A stretch of DNA of 64,000 nucleotides from Planctomycetota bacterium. GTDB taxonomy: Bacteria > Planctomycetota > UBA1135 > GCA-002748355. Below, piece by piece: positions 9,252-17,395 of the stretch. The notes under the pieces are model-generated. The model saw only the letters and a program-made list of their open reading frames with translations. It did not search any database and was not told the DNA's origin. The translations under genes and the position numbers were made by a program. How positions within the stretch are numbered: position 1 is the first letter of the stretch; each line of letters opens with the position of its first letter. The DNA is taken from assembly GCA_020638795.1 (NCBI GenBank), contig JACKHW010000003.1, positions 495,649 through 559,648 on the forward strand, read 5' to 3'.

Positions 9252-10547
9252 ATGACCGAGACCCCAGTATCGAGTTCCAGCCACAGTGACGCGCGCAACG
9301 CGCTCACGATCATCCAAGGCCCCCTCGACCGCCACGCGCTCGACGTGCTGCGCTCCCGCATCTTCGCGGATCGCTCCGAGTACGAACAGCTGCGCTCGTG
9401 GTTGCACCAGCAGTCCGAAGAGGAGCAGCGCGTCGGCATCGGCTACTGGGCACTCGGTGCCTGGAAGGACGCCGAGCAGTTGCTCGAGGACCATGCGGGT
9501 CAGCCCATGGTCGACGCGCTGCGCGCCTATGCGCTGCTGTCGCGTGGTCGCTTCGCCGAGGCGCGCAACGTGATCGGCACGCCCAAGGACGCCGAGGAGG
9601 CTTCGGTGTTCGCGCTCACGTTCGTGCGCGAGCGCGACGTGCCGGCCGTCGAGAAGATCGTCGCCGATCTCGGTCATGTCGCGGGGACGGCGACCGAGCA
9701 CTTCTTGCGCGGCTGGCTCGCCGAACAATCGCTCGATGTCGACGACGCCATCGATCACTACGAGCGGGCGTACGAGCTCGACCCGTTCCTCGCCGACAAC
9801 TGCTTCCACTTCGCGCGCTTGCTCGAGCTACGTGGCGACGACGAAGCGGCGCTCGACATCTACGAACAGACGATCGAACGCCTGCCGCCCAACCCGAGCA
9901 TGCTCGCCAATCTCGGCCTCCTCTACGAGGACCTCGAGGAGTTCGCACAGAGCGAGGCGTGCTACCGCACGATCCTCAAGGCCGACCCGACGAATGCGCG
10001 CGCACGGCTCTTCCTCGAAGACGTGCTCGCGTCGAAGAACATGCAGTACGACGAGGATCAGGAACGTCGCGAAGACAAGCGCAACGCGATCCTCCGCACG
10101 CCGGTCACGGACTTCGAGCTGTCGGTCCGCAGCCGCAACTGTCTCGCCAAGATGGGCATTCGCACGCTCGGCGACCTCGTGCAGAAGACCGAGGCCGAAC
10201 TTCTCTCCTACAAGAACTTCGGCGAGACGTCGCTCATGGAGATCCAACAGATCCTCCACGCGAAAAACCTGCGTCTCGGCATGGACGCCGACGAACTCGA
10301 CGAAACGGCGCTGCAAGGTCCACGCACTCCGCTGGGCGACCAGTCGGATCCGCGCAATCGTCCGATCGCCGAACTCGAACTTTCGGTTCGCAGCCGGCGC
10401 GTCGTCGACATGTTCAAGCTGCGCACGATCGGCGACCTCTGCCAGAAGACGGAGGCCGAGCTCATGGCGTGCCCCAACTTCGGTCAGACCTCGCTCAACG
10501 AGATCAAGTCGAAGCTCGACGAACTCGGCCTCGGCCTGAAGGGCTGA
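9252..10547 (+). CDS. TPR protein with two C-terminal RNA polymerase alpha-CTD-like domains (431 aa)
   Basis: Residues about 60-270 look like tetratricopeptide repeats ('AIDHYERAYELDPFLADNC', 'SEACYRTILKADPTNARA'). Two copies of the RpoA C-terminal fold follow at about 280-345 ('FELSVRSRNCLAKMGIRTL', 'YKNFGETSLMEIQQIL') and about 371-431 ('LELSVRSRRVVDMFKLRTI', 'CPNFGQTSLNEIKSKL'). In RpoA this helix-hairpin-helix domain binds UP elements and activators. There is no alpha N-terminal assembly domain, so this is not RpoA. It could bind DNA or transcription factors and use the TPRs for partners, which is inference. The ATG at 9252 is taken; a longer frame overlaps the divergent cupin gene. ruvA follows 25 bp downstream. 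Confidence 0.85.
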   Translation: MTETPVSSSSHSDARNALTIIQGPLDRHALDVLRSRIFADRSEYEQLRSWLHQQSEEEQRVGIGYWALGAWKDAEQLLEDHAGQPMVDALRAYALLSRGRFAEARNVIGTPKDAEEASVFALTFVRERDVPAVEKIVADLGHVAGTATEHFLRGWLAEQSLDVDDAIDHYERAYELDPFLADNCFHFARLLELRGDDEAALDIYEQTIERLPPNPSMLANLGLLYEDLEEFAQSEACYRTILKADPTNARARLFLEDVLASKNMQYDEDQERREDKRNAILRTPVTDFELSVRSRNCLAKMGIRTLGDLVQKTEAELLSYKNFGETSLMEIQQILHAKNLRLGMDADELDETALQGPRTPLGDQSDPRNRPIAELELSVRSRRVVDMFKLRTIGDLCQKTEAELMACPNFGQTSLNEIKSKLDELGLGLKG

Positions 10548-10572
10548 GGCGAGCGCCTCGAGCGGAGGCCCC

Positions 10573-11166
10573 TTGTTCGACTACCTCGAAGGTCGACTCG
10601 AGAAAGGCGACCCGACCACCATCGTCCTCGACGTCGGTGGTGTCGGGTACCGGTTGCAGACGCCCCTTGGAACGGCCTCCAGGCTCGGCGGCAAGGGAGC
10701 CTCGGTGCGCGCCTATGTGTGGACCGTGCGCCAGGATGAGCTTCCGAAACTGCTCGGCTTCGCGACGCGCGAAGAACGCGACCTCGCGACCCTCCTGCTC
10801 CGCGTCGCCGGCATCGGCCCGAGCCTCGCACTCGCGCTCTTGTCCGCCGACACACCGAGACGCTTGCTCGAAGCGATCCAGAGCGAAGACGTCGCGTGGC
10901 TCAAACGCGTCAAAGGCGTCGGCGCCAAGACCGCGCAACGCATCTGCCTCGAGATCCGCGATCGCGCCGGTGATTGGATGCACGCGTTCGACCTGGATGC
11001 CGGACGCCGCGTCGAACCCAAGGACGAGAAGCGCATCGACGCCGAGCAAGCGCTCGTCGCGCTCGGCTTCTCGGACAAGGAAGCCGAAGCACGCGTGACG
11101 AAGGCGCTCGAACGCGACGCGAACGTCGACGTGGAGTCGCTCGTGAAAGCCGCGCTACGCGGGTGA
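10573..11166 (+). CDS. ruvA: Holliday junction branch migration protein RuvA (197 aa)
   Basis: RuvA forms a tetramer that holds the Holliday junction and loads the RuvB motor in recombination repair. The OB-fold N-terminus ('FDYLEGRLEKGDPTTIVLDV', 'GGVGYRL') and the two helix-hairpin-helix motifs ('RVAGIGPSLALALL', 'RVKGVGAKTAQRICLEI') are clear. The C-terminal RuvB-binding three-helix domain ends the protein ('EQALVALGFSDKEAEARV'). The length fits the family (about 200). The start is TTG at 10573, preceded by AGCGGAGG at 10561-10568, and no ATG lies in a better place. ruvB and ruvC are not in the window. Confidence 0.95.
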   Translation: MFDYLEGRLEKGDPTTIVLDVGGVGYRLQTPLGTASRLGGKGASVRAYVWTVRQDELPKLLGFATREERDLATLLLRVAGIGPSLALALLSADTPRRLLEAIQSEDVAWLKRVKGVGAKTAQRICLEIRDRAGDWMHAFDLDAGRRVEPKDEKRIDAEQALVALGFSDKEAEARVTKALERDANVDVESLVKAALRG

Positions 11167-11277
11167 CGTGCAGAAGACGCACCTGACGAACCACGTCGGC
11201 ACCATCGTGAATGCCACCTTGACCGCGATCCTGGCGTGGATCGGCAGACGGAACACGTCAACGCGACACGGCCCGCT

Positions 11278-11715
11278 TCAGGACGACTCGAATGATGCGA
11301 GCACGGCCGTCAACCGATCGAGGTTCTGCTGATTGGCCGGCTCGGCGACCCTTCGGATCTTCTCGGCGACCGAGGCCTCGTCGAACGTACTCGTCCAGTC
11401 GACGCGCGTGCCGCCTTCGACCGGTTGCAGCACGATCTTCAGCGTGAAGAACGGCTCACAGTCGTGACGAATCTCGATCAACGATGGCCGCTCGATGCGA
11501 ACGAAGCGACTGACATTGTCATGCCGGCGTCCCTCGGGACTCACCATCACGAAGTTCCATCGCCCGCCGTTCTCGAACTCGAACGTCTCGAACTCGTTCG
11601 TGAAGCCGTTCGGTCCCCACCAGCGTGCGAGCATCTGCGGGTCTTCGAAGGCGCGGAAGACCGCTTCGGGCCGGTTCGGAAGAAGGCGCGACGCGTGCAT
11701 GATGTTCGATGTCAT
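11278..11715 (-). CDS. SRPBCC/AHSA1-like domain protein (145 aa)
   Basis: The sequence has the START/Bet v1-like pattern of the AHSA1 family: 'LLPNRPEAVFRAFEDPQML', 'WWGPNGFTNEFETFEFENGG', then 'VEGGTRVDWTSTFDEA'. Members bind hydrophobic ligands or act as small stress proteins, and no specific role can be assigned. The ATG lies one base after the stop of the DUF2254 gene, so this is the third gene of the mnmG unit and is almost certainly co-translated. Confidence 0.85.
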   Translation of the reverse strand: MTSNIMHASRLLPNRPEAVFRAFEDPQMLARWWGPNGFTNEFETFEFENGGRWNFVMVSPEGRRHDNVSRFVRIERPSLIEIRHDCEPFFTLKIVLQPVEGGTRVDWTSTFDEASVAEKIRRVAEPANQQNLDRLTAVLASFESS

Positions 11716-11716
11716 T

Positions 11717-13114
11717 TCAGCTCTCGACTTTCATGTTCCGAGTCTCCGACCCGCGCGCGTGAAGCGCTGCGGTGGCTGCGAGCTGCACTTCGGCATCTTC
11801 GCGCGTCGCGTGCGGACCGTTCGCTTGCCATGCATCCTCGGTCTGCGACACGTGCGCTTCGAGGGTGCGACGTCGCTCGGCTTCACGACATCGTCCGAGC
11901 GCGACCTCGTGCGCACGCAAGAGCGCGAGCACGACTCGCTTGTCCGCGGCTCCGTAGTGCCGAATCGAGTCGAACGCGAGACCGACCAAGTCGTCATACG
12001 TCGGACACGGTGCGATCACCCGTAAATGGTCGTCTTCGTCGTGATGCGTGGTGTCCTCGAATGCCTTCTCGGCAAGTGAACCGACGATGGACCCGAGTCG
12101 CTCGAGACAACCGACGGCCGTCATCGGGTCGTTGATTCCCGGGGACAGCGCACGTACGGCGATCTCGACGAGTTGTCCGATCAAGAAAGCCAGGTCCTGC
12201 AACGCGGTGCGTTGGGCGCCGAGCACGACGCCATCGCGCACTTCGTCTTCGAGCGTCTCCTTGGGTGCGCGTGCATCGTTCGCTCGCACCCGGGCCAACT
12301 CGGCGCCACGCACGACGAACTCCCCGGGCTGACACACGAGTTCGATCACGATGTCGTAATTCGCGGCGACCGAGACCAGATCCTCGATCGCGACGAGACG
12401 CACGTAGCCCGACTCGGTGGATCGAACGACTGCGGCGACGGGCGGCCACGTCGAAGGATCGTCCCCGTCTTGGTCCGCGTGCACACCGTCCAACTCGTCG
12501 AACTTCGAGAGCTGTTCGTCGACCTCTCGCGCAACCGTCGCCACGATCTGTGAGGCCTGGATCGACGTCGCCGTGTGATGCACGAACCAGATCAAGACGA
12601 ACATGCTCGCGATCGCGAGCACGACGGCGATCGCGCTCGACAAGTGCGGAACGGCATCCTGATGCACGGCCCGCAACACGATCAGGCTGTAGAGGAACGT
12701 CGCGACGAAGATCCCGAGCACGAGCTGGTTTCCTCGATCGCGCACGAAGTTGCGCAAGAGGCGCGGGCCGAACTGCTGCGACGTCAGCGTCAGCGCGACG
12801 ATCGTGATCGAGAACACGACACCGGTGACGGTGATCATCGATCCGACGATCGCCGACAGGAGAGCGCGCGTTCCGTCGGCGCCGGCCGGTCGCACGAACA
12901 GTGCGCCGTCCGCCCAGCCAGGAGGTAGTTCTCGATCGACGTCGATCAAGACGAACGCGAGCAACGCGGCGACGATCGAGAGGATCCCCGGCAAGAAGAA
13001 GAAGCTCTCGCGCAGCGTATCCCCCCACTCGGCGATGCGCCCGAGTGCGCGGCCACGTCCTCGACGACGTCGACGACGACGGCCGGACTGGATCCCGGCG
13101 CTGCCTGGCGTCAT
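11717..13114 (-). CDS. DUF2254 integral membrane protein (465 aa)
   Basis: An Arg-rich cytoplasmic N-terminus precedes four hydrophobic segments ('LPGILSIVAALLAFVLIDV', 'MITVTGVVFSITIVALTL', 'LVLGIFVATFLYSLIVLRA', 'SAIAVVLAIASMFVLIWFV'). The signature 'TSQQFGPRLLRNFVRDRGNQ' is typical of DUF2254. The C-terminal half is soluble, with 'ALSPGINDPMTAVGCLERL'. Function of the family is unknown. The ATG overlaps the mnmG stop by 4 bp (ATGA); a longer frame runs through mnmG and is not real. Confidence 0.88.
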   Translation of the reverse strand: MTPGSAGIQSGRRRRRRRGRGRALGRIAEWGDTLRESFFFLPGILSIVAALLAFVLIDVDRELPPGWADGALFVRPAGADGTRALLSAIVGSMITVTGVVFSITIVALTLTSQQFGPRLLRNFVRDRGNQLVLGIFVATFLYSLIVLRAVHQDAVPHLSSAIAVVLAIASMFVLIWFVHHTATSIQASQIVATVAREVDEQLSKFDELDGVHADQDGDDPSTWPPVAAVVRSTESGYVRLVAIEDLVSVAANYDIVIELVCQPGEFVVRGAELARVRANDARAPKETLEDEVRDGVVLGAQRTALQDLAFLIGQLVEIAVRALSPGINDPMTAVGCLERLGSIVGSLAEKAFEDTTHHDEDDHLRVIAPCPTYDDLVGLAFDSIRHYGAADKRVVLALLRAHEVALGRCREAERRRTLEAHVSQTEDAWQANGPHATREDAEVQLAATAALHARGSETRNMKVES

Positions 13115-14973
13115 GACCGCTGTCCCGCGCCGCTTCGTCGGCGCCTCTCGAGTTCGACCAGCAAGACCGACACGTCCGCAGGCGTCACCCCGGGCAAGCG
13201 CATGGCTTCGCCGAGCGTACGCGGCCTTCGCGCATCGAGCATGTCGCGAGCTTCGTGCTTGAGCGCAGTGAGGCTCCGGAAATCGAGGTTGTCGGGAAAG
13301 CGCCGATCGCGCATGCCGTCGAGTCGTTCCTGCTCTCGTTGCGCTCGTTCGTGGTAGGGCTCGTAGAGGATGCGCGCTTCGATCTCTTCGCGATCCTCGC
13401 GACCGAAGTCCGAGAATCCGCACTCGGGGCGTAGGTCGGCGATGTCCGCCAACGTGACGCCCGGTACGCGCAGGCGAGCGGCGAGCGTCTTCCCTTCGTG
13501 CCACGTCGAGCCGAGTTTCTTAACTGCGGCGTCGATTCGTTCTCGACGCAGCACGATCCGTTCTCGCTCGCGCGCATCGAGCAACCCGATGCGCGCGCCG
13601 ATCTCGCCGAGCCGCAAGTCGGCGTTGCCGTGGCGCAGCATCAGACGATTCTCCGCGCGTGACGTGAACATGCGGTACGGCTCGCGCGGATGCACGCGGC
13701 ACAGATCGTCGACCAACACACCGAGGTAGCTCGACGCGCGATCGAGGACGAGCGAGGGTTCGCCGCGCAAGGCGAGCGCGACTTGGATGCCCGCATACAA
13801 ACCTTGCGCCGCGGCTTCCTCGTACCCCGACGTGCCGTTGATCTGACCTGCTGCGAAGAGCCCCTCGACACCGCGGACCGAGAGATCCGCGCGCAACTGG
13901 TCGGTGATGAGATGGTCGTACTCGACGGCATAACCGGGACGCAGCATCTCCACGTCCTCGAGCCCCTCGATCGTTCTCAGGAAGCCGAGTTGGACCTCGT
14001 CCGGCAGGCTCGTCGAAATCCCGTTGGGGTAGACCTCGTTGCTGCCGTGCCCCTCGGGCTCGAGGAAGATCAGGTGACGATCGCGATCGGGGAAGCGCAT
14101 CACCTTGTCCTCGACCGAAGGACAGTAGCGCGGACCAGGGCCCGAGATCGCGCCGCGGTACATCGGCGAGCGGTGCGCGTGCTCACGAATCCAGGTATGC
14201 GTGCGTTCGTTGGTCCACGTCTCGTAACACGGAGTCTGCTCGAGAGTCGGTCTCGGGCTCCGGAAGCTGAACGGCCACGGCTCGGGATCCCCGTGCTGCA
14301 CCGTGAGACGCTGCCAATCGATCGTGGACCTCGAGAGGCGTGGCGGAGTGCCCGTCTTGTGCCTGCCGAGGCGAAGCCCGGCGCGCTCGAGCGCGCGCGA
14401 GAGGCGTGTCGCGGCATGTTCACCGAAGCGCCCTCCGCTCCGCGCATCCTCGCCGCGGTGCAGCACACCGCCGAGGAACGTCCCGGTCGTCAGGATCACG
14501 TAGGGCGCCGTGATCGTGGAGCCGTCCGCGAGCACGACACCACGGAGTCGGTTCGCGTCCGAGGCGGTCGAGACCAAGTCGAGGTCGACGACTTCCCCTT
14601 CGACGATGGTGAGCGCCAGCGATGCCTCGACCGCCTCGACGCGGCGGCGCATCTCCGAGTTGTACGCGTCGCGATCGATCTGCGCTCGCGGCGAACGCAC
14701 CGCCGGTCCCTTCGATGCGTTGAGCATCCGGAACTGGATCGCGGTCGCGTCGGCGCACAGCCCCATCTCTCCGCCGAGGGCGTCGATCTCGCGGACGAGC
14801 TGCCCCTTGGCGATCCCGCCGATCGCGGGATTGCAACTCATGCGCCCGAGCGTCTCCCGTGCGAACACGACGAGCGCGGTGCGCACACCGAGCCGCGCGG
14901 CGGCGAGCGCGGCTTCGACGCCTGCATGCCCACCCCCGACGACGATGACGTCGTGATCCCACGCTTCCTGCAT
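13111..14973 (-). CDS. mnmG: tRNA uridine-5-carboxymethylaminomethyl modification enzyme MnmG (620 aa)
   Basis: MnmG (GidA) works with MnmE to install the aminomethyl-type group on U34 of tRNAs reading split codon boxes. Visible are the FAD Rossmann motif 'VVGGGHAGVEAALAAARLG', 'MSCNPAIGGIAKGQLVREID', 'GRHKTGTPPRL', 'QINGTSGYEEAAAQGL' and the C-terminal helical MnmE-binding part ending in 'LPGVTPADVSVLLVELERR'. The length is standard. The ATG at 14973 gives the usual short N-terminus before the FAD motif. It heads a three-gene unit with DUF2254 and the SRPBCC gene. mnmE is not nearby. Confidence 0.97.
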   Translation of the reverse strand: MQEAWDHDVIVVGGGHAGVEAALAAARLGVRTALVVFARETLGRMSCNPAIGGIAKGQLVREIDALGGEMGLCADATAIQFRMLNASKGPAVRSPRAQIDRDAYNSEMRRRVEAVEASLALTIVEGEVVDLDLVSTASDANRLRGVVLADGSTITAPYVILTTGTFLGGVLHRGEDARSGGRFGEHAATRLSRALERAGLRLGRHKTGTPPRLSRSTIDWQRLTVQHGDPEPWPFSFRSPRPTLEQTPCYETWTNERTHTWIREHAHRSPMYRGAISGPGPRYCPSVEDKVMRFPDRDRHLIFLEPEGHGSNEVYPNGISTSLPDEVQLGFLRTIEGLEDVEMLRPGYAVEYDHLITDQLRADLSVRGVEGLFAAGQINGTSGYEEAAAQGLYAGIQVALALRGEPSLVLDRASSYLGVLVDDLCRVHPREPYRMFTSRAENRLMLRHGNADLRLGEIGARIGLLDARERERIVLRRERIDAAVKKLGSTWHEGKTLAARLRVPGVTLADIADLRPECGFSDFGREDREEIEARILYEPYHERAQREQERLDGMRDRRFPDNLDFRSLTALKHEARDMLDARRPRTLGEAMRLPGVTPADVSVLLVELERRRRSGAGQRS

Positions 14974-15248
14974 TGGTCGAAGCTTCGCCGATCCGCAGTC
15001 CCGTTCAAGGAGACACCCGAACCACGCCGATGGCGGCCCTATGTGGAACACCGTCATTCGCGAACGAGGCTCGCTGCGCCGGGCATTGCGCCTCACGCTC
15101 CCGGCACGCTGCGTGCGGCCACTCGTGATCCGCGCGACGACGCATTGAGACGGGACGTACGGGCGCAACACCCGAAGCGGTGGTGAAGTTGGCACGCTCG
15201 GAAGAAGCGGTGCTTGTCGGGAGCCCGGTTCGAGCGCAAGGTAACTGG

Positions 15249-16667
15249 GTGACCCTTTTCTACGCGCTTTCGCGGAGGCCAGGCCTCCGACTCGCCGCAC
15301 TGCTCGTCGTCGTCACTGCGGCACCGCGTGCCGCAGTGTCCCAAGACGCGACCCCGAACCCGGACGCGACCCCTGAGACGGATGCGAAGGCATCCCAGAC
15401 GCCGGCCGCGTCGGGCGAGGAATCGGCCTGGGATCGGCTCAAACAGATCCTCGAGACCAAGGCAGCCGACGAACGCGCCCGCCTCGCGAAGGCAATCGAG
15501 CCGCGGCTCGCGGACCTCGCGCTCGACTACGGCAATCGGGACAACCGTGACTATCTCGATCGGGAATTCGACGCGATCGCGAAACTCGACCCCGATGTCG
15601 TCGCCGTCCTGGTGCCGATGCTGGTGCCCACCAAGGACGATGGCGGGAGCAAGAACCGCGCGGACAACGCCCGGCGCATCTTGGAGCGGTTCGATCTCAC
15701 GCCGTATTCGAGTCGTCTCGAACGACTCGCCAAGGAGGCGCCGTCCGTTTATGGCCGCTTGCGCTCGCTGAGGTTGCTCGCCCGCTGCGGGCAGGAGAGC
15801 GCGACACCGCTGCTCGAAGCGGCGATGAAGGACCTCCCCGAGATCTACATCCCGGAACTGCTGACGGCGATCGGCGAAACACGCAACTCCACATTCGTCG
15901 ACAAGCTCGTCCCCTTCCTCGGTCGCCCGAGCGAAGCGCAGCGCATGGCAGCCCTCGCGGCGCTCGCCAAGATCGGCGCGGCGAAAGCCATCGCACCTGC
16001 GACCAAGGCGGCCGTCGAGTTGGCGAACGACATCGCCTACGAACACCTGCTCGACCTGCTGGAAGCCACGCGCACGTCGCTCGGTGCGGGAGATCGTGTG
16101 CCGTTCGCACTCGCACTCGTCGAGTCCCTGAAGCGTGCCGACAGCCTCGACACGCGTGATGCGCTGCGCGCAATCGCGTTCTCCCGCGATCTCGGAAGCG
16201 ACGGTCTCGGCACGGTCTCGGGAACGCTCGAGACAGCGTTGCTCGGACTCGTCGAACATCCATCGACGGACGTGCAGTTCTTGGCGGCACGCATCCTTCA
16301 AGATCGTGGCGACAAGCGCGCGGTCAAGAAGATCCTCGATCGGCTCGACGAGTTCGTGAAGAACAACAAGCGCGTACCCTACGCATGGCAACAACGCGCG
16401 CTCGCGCAGAAGGCGTTCGGCAATCCGAAGGCTGCGATCAAGGACGTCGCACAGGCCATCAAACTTTCGCCGACCGCGGACCCTCGATTGCACTTCCTCG
16501 CAGCCGAACTCGAACTCGAGCGTAAGGCCGCCTCGGCACTGATTCGTCACCTCAAGGCCGCCGAGGCAACACCCGACGAACTTCGGCGTTTCCGCGCCGA
16601 CCATCCCGACATCGAAGAACTGCTGTCCAGGAACAGCCAACTGCGCCGACTCTTCGGCGAAGACTGA
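15249..16667 (+). CDS. Exported HEAT/TPR-repeat protein (about 472 aa)
   Basis: An N-terminal signal peptide ('FYALSRRPGLRLAALLVVVTAAPRAAVSQ') precedes a Pro/Thr/Ala-rich linker. Then come helical repeats resembling HEAT units ('ESATPLLEAAMKDLPEIYI', 'AQRMAALAALAKIGAAKAI') and a TPR-like end ('AFGNPKAAIKDVAQAIKLSP'). This is probably a periplasmic scaffold; no enzyme motif is seen. I favour the GTG at 15249, with AAGG 8 bases upstream, because it places the signal peptide at the N-terminus. An ATG at 15180 would add 23 residues. The Ni-SOD gene starts 29 bp downstream, so they may share a transcript. Confidence 0.75.
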   Translation: MTLFYALSRRPGLRLAALLVVVTAAPRAAVSQDATPNPDATPETDAKASQTPAASGEESAWDRLKQILETKAADERARLAKAIEPRLADLALDYGNRDNRDYLDREFDAIAKLDPDVVAVLVPMLVPTKDDGGSKNRADNARRILERFDLTPYSSRLERLAKEAPSVYGRLRSLRLLARCGQESATPLLEAAMKDLPEIYIPELLTAIGETRNSTFVDKLVPFLGRPSEAQRMAALAALAKIGAAKAIAPATKAAVELANDIAYEHLLDLLEATRTSLGAGDRVPFALALVESLKRADSLDTRDALRAIAFSRDLGSDGLGTVSGTLETALLGLVEHPSTDVQFLAARILQDRGDKRAVKKILDRLDEFVKNNKRVPYAWQQRALAQKAFGNPKAAIKDVAQAIKLSPTADPRLHFLAAELELERKAASALIRHLKAAEATPDELRRFRADHPDIEELLSRNSQLRRLFGED

Positions 16668-16696
16668 TCGTCCCACGAACCGTCCCGGAGACCCCG

Positions 16697-17284
16697 ATGA
16701 GCCTCACGACCATTACGCTGTCCGCATTCGCCGCGGCGGCACTCTTCACCGCGACCACCGTGTTCCCGACGGGCAGCGATGCCAACACATCCGGGACCGA
16801 TGCGACCGTGGCCGCGACGACCCCCGCTCCATGGCGGCACTGCCAGGTACCTTGCGGGATCTACGGCGACAAGATGCGCATCGACATGTTCATGGAGGAT
16901 GCAGCCACGATCGAGAAGGCGATGACGAGTCTGCTCGCGATGGATCAAGAGGACCATCCGAGCAAGAACCAGATGGTTCGTTGGGTCATGGCCAAGGACG
17001 ATCACGCGCAGGCGATCCAGGACCGCGTGTCCGCCTACTGGCTCGCGCAGCGCATCAAGGTCCCGGCAGAGGGAGCCGACCCGGCTGCGATGTCCAAATA
17101 CGGCCAACAGCTCGCACTGATGCATCGCATCACCGTCAGCGCGATGAAGTGCAAGCAGACGACCGAGACGAGTCACGTCGAGGCTCTGCGCCGCCTCGTT
17201 CTCGAGTTCAGCAAGACCTACTTCTCGGCCGAGGACCTGAAGCACATCGAGGAGCACCACAAGGGCGACGCCGATCACAAGTGA
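16697..17284 (+). CDS. sodN: Nickel-type superoxide dismutase precursor (195 aa)
   Basis: NiSOD disproportionates superoxide using a nickel ion held by the N-terminal hook His1-Cys2-x-x-Pro-Cys6-Gly-x-Tyr9. Here the hook is 'HCQVPCGIY' at residues 48-56, and the helical bundle follows ('NQMVRWVMAKDDHAQAIQDR', 'TYFSAEDLKHIEEHH'). Activity in the family needs removal of everything before the His. The 47-residue leader looks like a signal peptide ('LSAFAAAALFTATTVF') plus a Thr/Ala-rich spacer, rather than the 14-residue propeptide of Streptomyces. The mature part would be 148 aa. This suggests an exported enzyme processed to expose His48. No SodX-type protease is in the window. The family call is strong; export is inferred. 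Confidence 0.88.
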   Translation: MSLTTITLSAFAAAALFTATTVFPTGSDANTSGTDATVAATTPAPWRHCQVPCGIYGDKMRIDMFMEDAATIEKAMTSLLAMDQEDHPSKNQMVRWVMAKDDHAQAIQDRVSAYWLAQRIKVPAEGADPAAMSKYGQQLALMHRITVSAMKCKQTTETSHVEALRRLVLEFSKTYFSAEDLKHIEEHHKGDADHK

Positions 17285-17395
17285 CCGCGACGATTCCGGG
17301 CGGCGAATCCGGCAGTTCCAGAGGCTTACGGCCCCTTTTTCCGCACGCCATCGGGCGCTACGCTCTTCGGCCCGAACTTCGCAGCGTAGGTCCCG

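Noticed and set aside
15093..16676. Long minus-strand frame opposite the exported HEAT/TPR gene
   Set aside because: Composition is unlike the window's proteins, no domain is visible, and the plus-strand gene has a signal peptide and repeats.
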